Source: Prochlorococcus sp. AG-388-A01 (GTDB taxonomy: Bacteria > Cyanobacteriota > Cyanobacteriia > PCC-6307 > Cyanobiaceae). From it: 64,000 nucleotides of DNA. Shown here piece by piece: positions 32,249 to 41,982 of this stretch. How positions within the stretch are numbered: the first letter of the stretch is position 1; each line of letters opens with the position of its first letter. The stretch covers positions 50,211 through 114,210 of the forward strand of contig QCGK01000001.1 of NCBI GenBank assembly GCA_003279945.1, read 5' to 3'. Made by a program: the position numbers and the translations under genes. A model generated the notes under the pieces. The model had not been told where the DNA came from. It was given only the letters and a program-made list of their open reading frames with translations, and did no database searches.

Positions 32249-33265
32249 TTAACTATTCCATTTAAGAATATAACCACGCTCGCCAAGTACAAATCCTTTT
32301 TTATTATCTAAAGCCTCCTTATCAAGAAAAACTATCTTAATGTAGTTTGTTGGCAATTCAGAAGCAATAGGATCTTTATTCCAAGTTTTACCTTGATCTT
32401 TACTTACAATTAAAGTTCCATTACCCCCGCCAGCCCATATATCACCATTTGGATCCCATCCCATGTCTAAATAATTGTATCCATTAAGAATAGGAATAAT
32501 AGGTTTTGACCAATTTTCAAGGTCATTAGTATCTTCATTAAATCTAATTTCTGCTCCTCTAGATAACATCCATAAACTTCCTTCTGGATTAAAACCAATA
32601 CTTTGAACTCTTTTGCTACTGGCTCTTTGATGGGCTATCCATGCATCACTATCCTTTTCCAAAGTAGAAAAGAAATTACCCAGACTACTTACGCTGACAT
32701 AATCTCCCTTATTAGTTCTTCTTAAATCTCTTACACCTCCAGAACCAGATGCGTCTACAACTTTTGCATTCCATGATTCACCACTATCTGATGTTTCATA
32801 AATAGCACCTGCAGTGGTAGCCAATTCTGCAATACCAACATCGACAGTCGTTATTAGAAATGGTTGGCCTGGTAATTTATTACCTAGAGATAAACGTGTC
32901 CAATTCTTTCCCGAATCAAGTGTATGCATAACTAATGAGGGCTGACCTATTAACCATCCCTCTTCACCTTTAAAGTCAATATCTAGGAGGCGAAAGTTCT
33001 CTTCACTTGGTAAATCTAAATTTCTTTTTTCCCAAGTTTCCCCTCCATCATTAGATTCCATAATAAGTCTATTTGAACCTACTAAAAATCCATTTTTATC
33101 ATCTATAAAATCAACATCTAAAGCATTAGCCTGGTCCTCAAACTGAATTGTTTTCCAAGGGCTGCTATCACTTGTCTTTACTCCTGTTGATGAACAACTG
33201 CTCAATACAAAACAAAGAAGAATAGATAAAAGGAGATTGGGAATACTTGTAAAAATTTTTTTCAT
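32249..33265 (-). CDS. ycf48: Photosystem II assembly factor Ycf48 (HCF136)
   Basis: The 338-residue protein has a lipoprotein-type signal ([16 protein letters not shown], lipobox Cys at about 24) and seven beta-propeller repeats with BNR motifs such as [29 protein letters not shown] and DQGKTWNKD. Ycf48 binds newly made D1 in the lumen during PSII assembly and repair. It lies between the rubredoxin gene (9 bp upstream) and psbE (137 bp downstream), the conserved cyanobacterial order. Confidence 0.96.
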   Translation of the reverse strand: MKKIFTSIPNLLLSILLCFVLSSCSSTGVKTSDSSPWKTIQFEDQANALDVDFIDDKNGFLVGSNRLIMESNDGGETWEKRNLDLPSEENFRLLDIDFKGEEGWLIGQPSLVMHTLDSGKNWTRLSLGNKLPGQPFLITTVDVGIAELATTAGAIYETSDSGESWNAKVVDASGSGGVRDLRRTNKGDYVSVSSLGNFFSTLEKDSDAWIAHQRASSKRVQSIGFNPEGSLWMLSRGAEIRFNEDTNDLENWSKPIIPILNGYNYLDMGWDPNGDIWAGGGNGTLIVSKDQGKTWNKDPIASELPTNYIKIVFLDKEALDNKKGFVLGERGYILKWNS

Positions 33266-33274
33266 TTGTATATA

Positions 33275-33703
33275 TTAATGCAAAGAGTACAAAGAAAGGA
33301 ACATAGCAGCAGCAAAAGCCAACCCTCCAAAAATCAATATATTTTTTTGTCCAGGAGGTAAACTATTAAATCCAAACCCATAAACTAAATTTTCTTCAAA
33401 ACCACTAGGTTTAGATTTAGGGCCTATATCCTTATAAAAATTTTTACCCGCTCTACAGACAGGGCAAGCGAAGGTATTCCCGTCCAACTCTGAAAAAGGC
33501 GTATTTTTAGGTATGTTTAATTTTTTATTTCCTTCAGAAGGATCATAAATATATCCACAACTTCTACATTCGAATCTATTTTGTTCTAGATTAAGTACAG
33601 GTTGTTCAACATTTACTCCTGAGGAGTTTTCAGAAAGTTTTTCTTTCTCGAAGTCTTCAACTATCTTGTTTTCCTCAGAAGCTGGTTGAATGTTTTCACT
33701 CAC
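33275..33703 (-). CDS. rubA: Membrane-anchored rubredoxin (RubA)
   Basis: The 142-residue protein has a variable acidic N-terminal region (1-43), a rubredoxin domain with both iron knuckles, CRSCGYIYDP (about 47-56) and CPVCRAG (about 79-85), and a C-terminal membrane helix (about 122-140). This membrane-tethered rubredoxin is needed for photosystem II assembly in oxygenic phototrophs. It heads the rubA-ycf48-psbEFLJ run and is divergent from ndhC over 77 bp. Confidence 0.95.
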   Translation of the reverse strand: MSENIQPASEENKIVEDFEKEKLSENSSGVNVEQPVLNLEQNRFECRSCGYIYDPSEGNKKLNIPKNTPFSELDGNTFACPVCRAGKNFYKDIGPKSKPSGFEENLVYGFGFNSLPPGQKNILIFGGLAFAAAMFLSLYSLH

Positions 33704-33780
33704 GGTTTATTATTGTTCTTTAAGAACTTTAAAAGATTTTGCTTAATTAAGCGACTTTTATTCAAAATTAATTTTTTAAG

Positions 33781-34143
33781 ATGTTTTTATTAACTGGCTA
33801 TGAATATTTTTTAGGTTTCCTTCTAATAGCCGCAGCTGTACCAGTATTAGCTTTAGTTACTAATCTCATCGTTGCCCCAAAAGGCAGATCAGGGGAAAGA
33901 AAACTTACATATGAATCTGGAATGGAGCCTATAGGAGGAGCATGGATTCAATTTAATATTCGTTATTACATGTTTGCCTTGGTTTTCGTTATATTTGATG
34001 TTGAGACAGTATTCCTTTATCCTTGGGCTGTTGCATTCAATAGATTAGGCTTATTAGCTTTTATTGAGGCTTTAATTTTCATTGCAATACTTGTTATTGC
34101 TCTTGCATACGCATGGAGAAAAGGTGCTTTAGAATGGAGTTAA
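33781..34143 (+). CDS. ndhC: NAD(P)H-quinone oxidoreductase subunit 3
   Basis: The 120-residue protein has three membrane helices and the NdhC signatures [15 protein letters not shown] (about 42-56) and [12 protein letters not shown] (about 72-83). It belongs to the membrane arm of the thylakoid NDH-1 complex used in cyclic electron flow and respiration. First gene of ndhCKJ, 4 bp before ndhK. Confidence 0.97.
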   Translation: MFLLTGYEYFLGFLLIAAAVPVLALVTNLIVAPKGRSGERKLTYESGMEPIGGAWIQFNIRYYMFALVFVIFDVETVFLYPWAVAFNRLGLLAFIEALIFIAILVIALAYAWRKGALEWS

Positions 34144-34147
34144 AAAA

Positions 34148-34882
34148 TTGAACCCACAATTATCACCAAAAGCAATCAGAGAAATTAGAGAAGGAACTTG
34201 CAACCCGCTTGGTGCACCGCAAGTTACTACAGATTTAAGTGAGAATATTATTTTAACAAGCTTAGATGATCTTCATAATTGGGCAAGACTAAGTAGTCTT
34301 TGGCCTCTTTTATATGGGACAGCTTGCTGTTTTATTGAATTTGCTGCATTAATTGGTTCTAGATTTGATTTTGATCGGTTTGGATTAGTTCCAAGAAGCT
34401 CTCCTAGGCAAGCAGATTTAATAATAGTCGCAGGGACAGTAACAATGAAGATGGCTCCTGCTCTGGTGCGACTTTATGAGCAAATGCCTGAGCCAAAATA
34501 TGTTATTGCTATGGGTGCTTGTACGATTACTGGAGGAATGTTTAGCGCAGATTCTACTACTGCTGTTAGAGGCGTTGATAAATTGATCCCAGTTGATTTA
34601 TACCTCCCTGGATGTCCACCAAGACCAGAAGCAATTTTTGATGCAGTAATAAAACTAAGAAAAAAAGTAGGTAATGAGTCAATTCTTGAGAGAAAAAAAA
34701 CGGAACAAACTCATAGGTACATAACTTATGATCACGAAATGAATCTTGTTTTCTCTGAAAATAATGGCGAATATCTAACCAAAACTTCCACTAATTTTAT
34801 TCCTTCTTCCAAAACAGAAAAAATAAATGAATTAACCAAGGAAAACGAAAAAGCGGAACTTATCAAAAGTGAAGAAGATTAA
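34148..34882 (+). CDS. ndhK: NAD(P)H-quinone oxidoreductase subunit K
   Basis: The 244-residue protein carries the four cluster N2 cysteines: [10 protein letters not shown] (two, about 58-59), MGACTITGG (about 124) and PGCPPRPEA (about 154). The last 60 residues are a charged extension of low conservation. The start is TTG at 34148; the reading [16 protein letters not shown] fits the picocyanobacterial N terminus. Its stop overlaps the ndhJ start by one base (TAATG). Confidence 0.96.
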   Translation: MNPQLSPKAIREIREGTCNPLGAPQVTTDLSENIILTSLDDLHNWARLSSLWPLLYGTACCFIEFAALIGSRFDFDRFGLVPRSSPRQADLIIVAGTVTMKMAPALVRLYEQMPEPKYVIAMGACTITGGMFSADSTTAVRGVDKLIPVDLYLPGCPPRPEAIFDAVIKLRKKVGNESILERKKTEQTHRYITYDHEMNLVFSENNGEYLTKTSTNFIPSSKTEKINELTKENEKAELIKSEED

Positions 34883-35409
34883 TGGAAAAAGATGGTTTAG
34901 CCAAATCCTCAGATACAGCAAAAGAGGAGGGATTTATAAGTCAAAAATTATCTAAAGATGGAATTCCTAATCAATTTTTAGATAACGATCACATAGGAAT
35001 TGAAAATATTTCTGTGGAGCCTAGTAAACTATATGAAGCAGTATCAGCTTTAAGAAACTACGGTTTCAACTACCTTCAATGCCAAGGTGGTTACGATGAA
35101 GGGTTAGGTAAAAATCTTGTTAGTTTTTATCACTTTATAACAGTTGATGACTATCAAAAAATCGAAAAGATCAAAGAAATTAGATTAAAAGTTTTTTTGA
35201 AAAGAGATTCTGATTTATCAATTCCAAGTTTATATAATATTTTTAAAGGAAGTGATTGGCAAGAAAGAGAAACATATGACATGTATGGAATAAACTTTGT
35301 TGATCATCCAAATCCCAAAAGACTCTTAATGCCTGAAGATTGGAGAGGATGGCCATTACGAAAAGATTATATTCAGCCAGATTTCTATGAACTTCAGGAT
35401 GCTTATTAG
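34882..35409 (+). CDS. ndhJ: NAD(P)H-quinone oxidoreductase subunit J
   Basis: The 175-residue protein is the 30-kDa-type subunit of the NDH-1 hydrophilic arm. The signature is [20 protein letters not shown] (about 131-150), followed by [15 protein letters not shown]. The first 40 residues are variable. It overlaps ndhK at TAATG, so translation is probably coupled. It ends right at the convergent yvcK stop, with no gap. Confidence 0.97.
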   Translation: MEKDGLAKSSDTAKEEGFISQKLSKDGIPNQFLDNDHIGIENISVEPSKLYEAVSALRNYGFNYLQCQGGYDEGLGKNLVSFYHFITVDDYQKIEKIKEIRLKVFLKRDSDLSIPSLYNIFKGSDWQERETYDMYGINFVDHPNPKRLLMPEDWRGWPLRKDYIQPDFYELQDAY

Positions 35410-36795
35410 TTAGTTTAACTTCTTTAATTTACGGTATATAAACATTACTGCTCTCGCTAGTCTTCTAGGATCATGTCTAAGAGTTGGAGTTATTCTTCTT
35501 GAATATAATGGTGCTTGTAAGACATAATAACCCTCAGACAATAATTTTTCTTTATTACATTGAACGGGTTCAGCACCTCTACTTTCGTAATAGTCTACTA
35601 AGGGAGACTTTTCAAATTGAACCTGAGATAAGATTGCATTAAAAATTCTAGTATTAACTCCAAAATTTGATAATTGTTTTTCTATTGATTTGATATGTTG
35701 ATAGACATCAAGTCCATCGGTTTCTCCAGGCTGAGTCATCAAATTACTTATATAAATTTTGGGAGCATTACTATGTAATAAAGCATCTACAATTTCTGGT
35801 ACTAACAAGTTAGGTAATAGAGAAGTATAAAGGCTACCAGGTCCAAGAACAATCAAATCAGCATCTTTTATAGATTCGAGAGCACTCGGAAGAGCAGAAG
35901 GATTCTCTGGTAAGCAACCAATCCTTGAAATTAATTTTCTAGATTTGCTGATCTTACTTTCACCAAAAATTTTTCCACCATCCTCTAATTCGGCCCATAA
36001 CGTAACATCAATATTTGTTGCTGGTAAAACCTGACCTTGTACCGCCAAAACCTTACTAGAGGCTTGAACTGCTTTTTCTAAACTACCTGTAATTGTTGTT
36101 AAAGCGGACAAAAATAGATTTCCAAAACTATGCCCCTCTAGACCACTTCCTCCTGAAAATCTATATTGAAATAACCTAGTTAAAATAGGTTCTTCGTTTG
36201 ATAAGGCAGCCAAGCAATTTCTAATATCTCCTGGAGGCTGCACACCTAGTTGTTTTCTAAGAATTCCACTACTTCCGCCATCATCTGATACTGTTACGAT
36301 AGCTGTAATATTGCTACTGTAATTTTTTAAACCTTTCAATAAAGTAGATAAGCCTGTACCTCCGCCAATTGCGACAATATTAGGGCCTCTATTTAATTTA
36401 CTCTTAACTCTTAATGCATCAACTAAAAATGTATTTTTTTCTGGAACAAGGGCTTTTTGAATAGAGTTAATACTTCTATTTTGTCCAATCCCTATTAATA
36501 AAAGTCCAATAACAAAAATTAATGGTCCTAATAATGAAACAGGCAATACACTAGTTAAACCTGCCATTAACCAAAAAAATATTTCAATAAGCCAATAGAG
36601 TGGTCTTAAATTTGTCCAAATTGCCAAGCCTAATAATGTAGTCAAAAATCCTACAGCAGATGTTACCATCCATCTTTTTATTACCAGTCCAGGCAGAAGC
36701 CAACTCAAAATTCTTAAAAATTGGTTTAAAAAGACAAAGTTAGACTTTTTAAAGTTTTTATAAAATCTTCTTACTCTTTTTTTACGCTTATTCAT
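35410..36795 (-). CDS. YvcK/CofD-like protein (gluconeogenesis factor family)
   Basis: The 461-residue protein has two or three N-terminal membrane helices (about 30-110) followed by a YvcK domain: IVAIGGGTGLSTLLKGLKNY (about 140-159), VTVSDDGGSSGILRKQ (about 167-182), PPGDIRNCLAAL and GHSFGNLFLSAL. YvcK proteins bind UDP-sugars and affect central carbon flow and cell-wall synthesis in Bacillus; the function in cyanobacteria is untested. The membrane anchor is a cyanobacterial feature. Confidence 0.88.
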   Translation of the reverse strand: MNKRKKRVRRFYKNFKKSNFVFLNQFLRILSWLLPGLVIKRWMVTSAVGFLTTLLGLAIWTNLRPLYWLIEIFFWLMAGLTSVLPVSLLGPLIFVIGLLLIGIGQNRSINSIQKALVPEKNTFLVDALRVKSKLNRGPNIVAIGGGTGLSTLLKGLKNYSSNITAIVTVSDDGGSSGILRKQLGVQPPGDIRNCLAALSNEEPILTRLFQYRFSGGSGLEGHSFGNLFLSALTTITGSLEKAVQASSKVLAVQGQVLPATNIDVTLWAELEDGGKIFGESKISKSRKLISRIGCLPENPSALPSALESIKDADLIVLGPGSLYTSLLPNLLVPEIVDALLHSNAPKIYISNLMTQPGETDGLDVYQHIKSIEKQLSNFGVNTRIFNAILSQVQFEKSPLVDYYESRGAEPVQCNKEKLLSEGYYVLQAPLYSRRITPTLRHDPRRLARAVMFIYRKLKKLN

Positions 36796-36931
36796 TAAAA
36801 AAACCTCTTAAATTATTTTTTAACAAATTAAAAAACTACATAGATACATTATAAGTCAAATTAATACATCCTTTTTTTATTTCTAAAAACAGGCAAAATG
36901 TAATAGAAGATAACTTTTCTTTATATAGGTT

Positions 36932-37720
36932 TTGAAAAAATCGAAGCATGCAGTTCAGACTAAGGACCTCTCTATAAGCTGGGGCGAAGTTAATGTGCTT
37001 AATCAACTTAATTTTGAACTTAATGATGGAGAGAAGTTAGCTATTGTTGGCCCCTCTGGTTCTGGCAAATCAACTATCTTGAAGATACTAGCAGGACTCA
37101 TTTTACCTACCAAAGGAGAATTAAAAATATTTGGAGAGAAACAAACATATTTGAGATTGGATCAAAATAATCCTCCTGATGTAAGACTAGTTTTTCAAAA
37201 CCCTGCGTTATTAGGATCTTTAACTATTGAAGAGAATGTAGGTTTTCTCCTAAAAAAAAATAAAAAACTATCTAACAAATTAATTCATGAAATTGTATGT
37301 GAATGTTTAGCTGAGGTAGGGCTATTTAATGTAGAGAATAAACTTCCAAATGAATTAAGCGGAGGAATGCAAAAAAGAGTCAGTTTTGCGAGAGCTTTAA
37401 TAACTGATCAAAATCTTAATGCAAATACTAATAACCCTTTATTACTATTTGATGAACCGACTGCAGGTCTTGATCCAATTGCCTCATCAAGAATTGAAGA
37501 TTTGATTAATAAGACAAACCATAAAACTAATGGATCATCTATTGTAGTTAGCCATGTTCTTAGTACTATAGAAAGGACTTCAGACAAAGTTTTAATGCTT
37601 TACGGAGGCAAATTTAGATGGGGAGGTTCAATTGATGAATTTCAAGAAAGTAATGATCCCTATGTATTTCAATTTAGGCATGGGAAACTTGATGGTCCAA
37701 TGCAACCCAAAGACATTTAG
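36932..37720 (+). CDS. ABC transporter ATPase, MlaF/TGD3-like
   Basis: The 262-residue ATPase has Walker A GPSGSGKST (about 41-49), signature ELSGGMQKRVSFARAL (about 139-154), Walker B LLLFDEPTAGLDP (about 171-183) and the H-loop VVSHV. The start is TTG at 36932. It is followed after 5 bp by an MCE-domain gene. This pairing marks a lipid importer of the Mla/TGD type at the envelope or thylakoid. The permease (MlaE/TGD1) is not in this window. Confidence 0.88.
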   Translation: MKKSKHAVQTKDLSISWGEVNVLNQLNFELNDGEKLAIVGPSGSGKSTILKILAGLILPTKGELKIFGEKQTYLRLDQNNPPDVRLVFQNPALLGSLTIEENVGFLLKKNKKLSNKLIHEIVCECLAEVGLFNVENKLPNELSGGMQKRVSFARALITDQNLNANTNNPLLLFDEPTAGLDPIASSRIEDLINKTNHKTNGSSIVVSHVLSTIERTSDKVLMLYGGKFRWGGSIDEFQESNDPYVFQFRHGKLDGPMQPKDI

Positions 37721-37725
37721 AAATT

Positions 37726-38571
37726 ATGCGTAGAAGCTTACGAGATTCAATAGTTGGTTTTTCCTTATTAGGAGGAATTTTAATATTCACATCATTTTCT
37801 TTTTGGCTAAGAGGAGTAAGATTATCTTCAAAAAATTGGTACCTCTTTGCTGAATTCAATAACGCAAGCGGTTTATCAAAAAAATCTCCAGTTACTTACA
37901 GAGGAATCTTAGTTGGATCGATAGAAGATATCTTGTTTACGAATGAATCAATTAAAGCAAAAATAGTTTTAAATAATCCTGAAATTATTCTTCCAAGGCC
38001 TGCATTTGCAAGGGTAGTTACAAATTCTTTCCTTGGAGGAGATGTACAAGTTGCTTTAGAAACTAGTGACAGGACAATTCCTAAAAACATTGCAAAACCT
38101 ATATCCGAAAAATGCGATACCAAATTAATTATTTGTCAGGGAGACACTATCACAGGTAAACAACTATCAAGTCTCTCAAATATAACTAATAAAATAAGTC
38201 AACTTTTAAAAGACACAAATCAAGAAAACTTAATTGAAAACATTGTTAACTCAATTGACCAATTTGACAGAACACAAGAAAATCTTGATGAATTAATTTA
38301 TTTATCGAAACAAGAACTACAAAGAGTTGAACCTTTAATAAAAGAAATTACAATTGCTGCTAATCATTTGAATAATATTTTGTCTACTATCGATGACAAA
38401 GAAACCCTTAATGATATTAAATTGACAATTAATGCTGCTAAGTCCATCTCAACCAAAATAGATGATATGAGTGATGATTTTAAAAAAATAACACAAGATA
38501 AAGAATTAACTAAATCTATCAGAGATTTAACTATTGGACTTTCGAAATTCCTAAATGAAATTTATCCATAA
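37726..38571 (+). CDS. MCE/MlaD-domain lipid-transport protein
   Basis: The 281-residue protein has one N-terminal membrane anchor (about 8-27), an MCE domain (about 33-110, with FNNASGLSKKSPVTYRGILVG, shortened here, and NSFLGGDVQVALE) and a long helical C-terminal region (about 140-275). It is the substrate-binding partner of the ATPase encoded 5 bp upstream, as TGD2 is in chloroplasts. The lipid carried is unknown. Confidence 0.87.
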   Translation: MRRSLRDSIVGFSLLGGILIFTSFSFWLRGVRLSSKNWYLFAEFNNASGLSKKSPVTYRGILVGSIEDILFTNESIKAKIVLNNPEIILPRPAFARVVTNSFLGGDVQVALETSDRTIPKNIAKPISEKCDTKLIICQGDTITGKQLSSLSNITNKISQLLKDTNQENLIENIVNSIDQFDRTQENLDELIYLSKQELQRVEPLIKEITIAANHLNNILSTIDDKETLNDIKLTINAAKSISTKIDDMSDDFKKITQDKELTKSIRDLTIGLSKFLNEIYP

Positions 38572-38578
38572 GAAATAT

Positions 38579-40756
38579 TTAGAATTCATTTATAGCATTT
38601 AAAGCCATAGCAGCTATTGCTTTATCTGTAGCTTTTGGCAGTTGAACATATTTTCCTTGAGCTGCCTCTGCTAATTCTTTACCAAAACCACTTGCAATAA
38701 ATTTTCTCTCTGTATCAATTACTAAGAGCTTTATCCCAAGCATGGGATATTTCGCAGCGATATCAAGAACCTCTTGTTTTAAATTGGTATTCTCATTATC
38801 TTTTTCTGCTGCCTCACTTTGTCCTAGAGATAATCCTAATGGTACATTTCCTCGTCCATCAGTAATCCCCACAACAATGACTTGACCTATATCTCCTGTT
38901 GAAAGAGCATTTTTTGCTACTTTTGCTGATTGTGTTAGTCCATGTGCCAAGGGGGATCCTCCACCACAAGGCATTGTTTCCAACCTTCTTTTTGCTGCAG
39001 TTATTGATCTTGTTGGAGGCAAAAGCACTTCGGCCTGATTACCTCTAAAAGGAATAAGAGCTACTTCATCTCTATTCTCATATGCCTCTGTTAAAAGTCT
39101 TATAACTGCGCCTTTGGCACTTTGCATTCTATTTAAAGCCATAGAGCCACTAGCATCAACCAAAAAAATTACTAAAGCCCCCGCCTTTTTTTGAAGAAGC
39201 TTTGCCCTGAAATCATTTTCTTCAATAACTATTGATTTATTAGGGTTCCTTAATCTTCTCGATTTTTGATAAGGAGCAGCAGCTCGAAGGGTAGCATCTA
39301 CAGCAATTCTTTTTACTTTACCTCTTGGAATAATAGGTTTAACATATCTTCCTCTACTGTCACTAAATATGACTGATCTACTACCGCTATTTCCTGCTTT
39401 GGCTTTAGCTGATGAAAAAAGCAATAAATCAGGATCAACCATACATGCCTCAGGATCTAATATGAATTCTTCAGGTATATCGGGAGTAGATTCTTCTTCT
39501 CCATCAGAATTATCTTCTTCTTGTTCTTGGTCTTGCTCATTATCATTTTCACTAGTCTCGGGTTCAGACTCTTCATTATTCGATTGAGGTGGGGGTGGGG
39601 GACTCTGATCCTCTGGAGGGGGTGGTTGAATATCATCATCTTCTGGAGGTATTTGCATTGCTCGTGGAAGAATAACTAACCTTACTGCGACTTTTAGATC
39701 TTCAGAATTTACATTCTCATCTCCTCGAAGAGCTGCATTAGCCTTTGCTACTTTTACTGCAAATAATTCTGACCTATGCCCTTCTACTCCTCCTCTAAGA
39801 GCTTCATTCACTAAATAGGTTATTTGCTCTTTTGTTATCTTGACATCCTTTAACCATTGCCTTGCCAAAATTAATTGAGTAGATAAATTATCAGATTCTT
39901 CCGACCATTTTTCTGAAAATTTAATATTATTTTCTGCGTGTGATAAAACAGATTTTGTAATCTCGACTCTTTGAGCATTATCAATAGATTGATCTGCGGA
40001 AAGCACAATAGCAAAACGATCTAAAACATGATCTCTTAAAGCACCTTCTTCAGGATTATAAGTTGCTATTAAAAGTGACTTACAAGGATGAGAAAGACTT
40101 AAACCATCTCTTTCAATATTATTTTTCTCTCTTCCTGTAGCTTCAAGAATTAAATTTACAATACCATCATCTAATAAATTTATATCATCTACATAAAGAA
40201 CACCTCTATGAGCCTCTGCCAAAATTCCAGGCTGAAAAACTTGTTCCCCCGTACTTAATGAGGCGGCGACGTCAATTGATCCAACAAGTCTGTCTTCAGT
40301 TATGCCAATGGGAACTTGAATAAATGGTGCCTCTCTTACTTTTTTTGGAATTTCTTCAATTTGATTTAAATAATCACTTCCAATTGCCTCCTCTAACAAT
40401 TTATTAGTACTAATATCCCATTCCTCTGGTTTATCTGGATCTAGGTTCCTACCAATAGGTCTTAATGAAGTATTACTATTTCTCTTAGTTAGCTTTTCCA
40501 GTATTAATTCATTATCTACTACCTCAATAGGAGGGAGTAGAGTATGCAAACCTCTTGCTAATACAGACTTACCAGTACCTCTTCCACCAGCGATAATCAC
40601 TCCTCCTAAACTGGGATCAACTGCTGCCAATAGCAAAGATAATTTCAATAAACTATGACCTGTAATTGCTGCCAAAGGGAAAGCTCTAAAAGAATCCTTT
40701 GACTTCATTAAATCTTGTATTTCTCCTTTTTCTTTTAACTCTGGGTTCAAAATCAC
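38579..40756 (-). CDS. chlD: Magnesium chelatase subunit D
   Basis: The 725-residue protein is an AAA+ domain ([20 protein letters not shown], Walker A GGRGTGKS about residue 58) joined by an acidic, proline-rich linker (about 375-430, [13 protein letters not shown] and a Glu/Asp run) to a C-terminal VWA domain with the MIDAS motif DASGSM (about 540). With ChlI and ChlH it inserts Mg into protoporphyrin IX. The start used is GTG at 40756; an ATG 16 codons in (40708) is an alternative. It is divergent from folK. Confidence 0.96.
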   Translation of the reverse strand: MILNPELKEKGEIQDLMKSKDSFRAFPLAAITGHSLLKLSLLLAAVDPSLGGVIIAGGRGTGKSVLARGLHTLLPPIEVVDNELILEKLTKRNSNTSLRPIGRNLDPDKPEEWDISTNKLLEEAIGSDYLNQIEEIPKKVREAPFIQVPIGITEDRLVGSIDVAASLSTGEQVFQPGILAEAHRGVLYVDDINLLDDGIVNLILEATGREKNNIERDGLSLSHPCKSLLIATYNPEEGALRDHVLDRFAIVLSADQSIDNAQRVEITKSVLSHAENNIKFSEKWSEESDNLSTQLILARQWLKDVKITKEQITYLVNEALRGGVEGHRSELFAVKVAKANAALRGDENVNSEDLKVAVRLVILPRAMQIPPEDDDIQPPPPEDQSPPPPPQSNNEESEPETSENDNEQDQEQEEDNSDGEEESTPDIPEEFILDPEACMVDPDLLLFSSAKAKAGNSGSRSVIFSDSRGRYVKPIIPRGKVKRIAVDATLRAAAPYQKSRRLRNPNKSIVIEENDFRAKLLQKKAGALVIFLVDASGSMALNRMQSAKGAVIRLLTEAYENRDEVALIPFRGNQAEVLLPPTRSITAAKRRLETMPCGGGSPLAHGLTQSAKVAKNALSTGDIGQVIVVGITDGRGNVPLGLSLGQSEAAEKDNENTNLKQEVLDIAAKYPMLGIKLLVIDTERKFIASGFGKELAEAAQGKYVQLPKATDKAIAAMALNAINEF

Positions 40757-40792
40757 TTTTAAAATGCCTGATATAGAATTTATCCAATAACT

Positions 40793-41371
40793 TTGTTTTG
40801 TGTAGTGGAATTATCAAATCTTAATATCAAAAATGGACTATGTATATCCCTCGGGGCAAATATTGACAGTAAATTCGGGAGCCCTCTTGAGTCCCTATTA
40901 ATATGCAAACCTAAAATAGAAGAAATAATTAATGAGTGGGGAGATCATTCCAACAAAGAAAAAGAAGAGAAAAGAAAATTTCATGCAAACTTTTTTTGGT
41001 CTTCAATTTATGAGACATTACCTCATGGAGTTAAAAATGAGCAGCCAAATTATTTAAATACTCTATTGCTAATAAAAAGTAATTCTTTTCCAAAACCATC
41101 AAAAAAAAAGGCGAAATTACTTTTAAAAGAGCTAAAAAAGTTAGAGAGATTTTTCGGACGAAAAAAGACACCAAAGGGTAAGAAATGGCTATCAAGATGT
41201 CTCGATTTAGATATTCTCTGGTGGGAAGATTTTCATATATTTGACGAGGAATTAATATTACCTCATCCTAGATTCATTAATAGGAATTTCGTTATTACAC
41301 CACTATCTGAGATCTTAAGTAGAAGCCAAAAAATCAAGAAGTTTGATGACCCAAAATGGTCTATTAAATGA
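40793..41371 (+). CDS. folK: HPPK: 6-hydroxymethyl-7,8-dihydropterin pyrophosphokinase
   Basis: The 192-residue enzyme of folate synthesis has [13 protein letters not shown] (about 20-32), the [20 protein letters not shown] region (about 124-143) with the catalytic [10 protein letters not shown], and [17 protein letters not shown]. It transfers pyrophosphate from ATP to the pterin. Starts in frame are TTG at 40793 and GTG at 40805; I keep the first but the second is equally likely. It shares a 36-bp gap with the divergent chlD. Confidence 0.92.
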   Translation: MFCVVELSNLNIKNGLCISLGANIDSKFGSPLESLLICKPKIEEIINEWGDHSNKEKEEKRKFHANFFWSSIYETLPHGVKNEQPNYLNTLLLIKSNSFPKPSKKKAKLLLKELKKLERFFGRKKTPKGKKWLSRCLDLDILWWEDFHIFDEELILPHPRFINRNFVITPLSEILSRSQKIKKFDDPKWSIK

Positions 41372-41418
41372 TTTACAAAACCAAAAAATAACTGTTAGGC
41401 TATTTTTATTTAAAAATT

Positions 41419-41982
41419 ATGGGCTATAAAAACTTTATTAAAAGATCCATATTTAAAGAAAAGATATCTGAGTTAAAATCTAAAAAATTTAGTTTCGAAA
41501 TAAATAGAATTGAGCTTCCAAACGGGCATGAAGGTGAATATGGATACATTAAACATCCTGGTGCGGCACTAGCCGTACCAATTACAAAAGACAATAAAGT
41601 TATCATTCTTCGGCAATATAGATTTGCAGTCTCTAGATATTTATTAGAATTTCCAGCAGGCACATTAGAGATAGGAGAAACACCTATTAATTCAATTAAA
41701 AGAGAAATACAAGAAGAGACTGGATTTAGTGCAGACAAATGGGATGAACTAGGAACTCTTGTCCCTGCTCCTGGTTATGCAGATGAAGAAATTTATTTAT
41801 TTTTAGCGCGTGATTTGAGCAAATTAAATTCTGAGGTTAAAGGAGATTTAGATGAAGATATAGAAGTATTAATTTTAGATCCCGATGAACTAGATAATTT
41901 TATTTCTAGTGGGGATGAAATTCTTGACGCAAAAACTGTGACAGCTTGGTTCAGAGCTAAACAATTTTTAGATGAATTATGA
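41419..41982 (+). CDS. NUDIX hydrolase (ADP-ribose pyrophosphatase-like)
   Basis: The 187-residue protein carries a complete Nudix box, GTLEIGETPINSIKREIQEE then TGF (about 80-102). A preceding RQYRFAVSRYLLEFPAG segment is typical of the ADP-ribose/nucleotide-sugar pyrophosphatase subgroup. The substrate is inferred only to that level. Its stop overlaps the photolyase start as ATGA, which suggests coupled translation. Confidence 0.9.
   Translation: MGYKNFIKRSIFKEKISELKSKKFSFEINRIELPNGHEGEYGYIKHPGAALAVPITKDNKVIILRQYRFAVSRYLLEFPAGTLEIGETPINSIKREIQEETGFSADKWDELGTLVPAPGYADEEIYLFLARDLSKLNSEVKGDLDEDIEVLILDPDELDNFISSGDEILDAKTVTAWFRAKQFLDEL

Noticed and set aside
41384..41408. Weak A/T stem between folK and the NUDIX gene
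   Set aside because: The stem is AAAAATA/TATTTTT only; too weak and A+T-rich to call a terminator.
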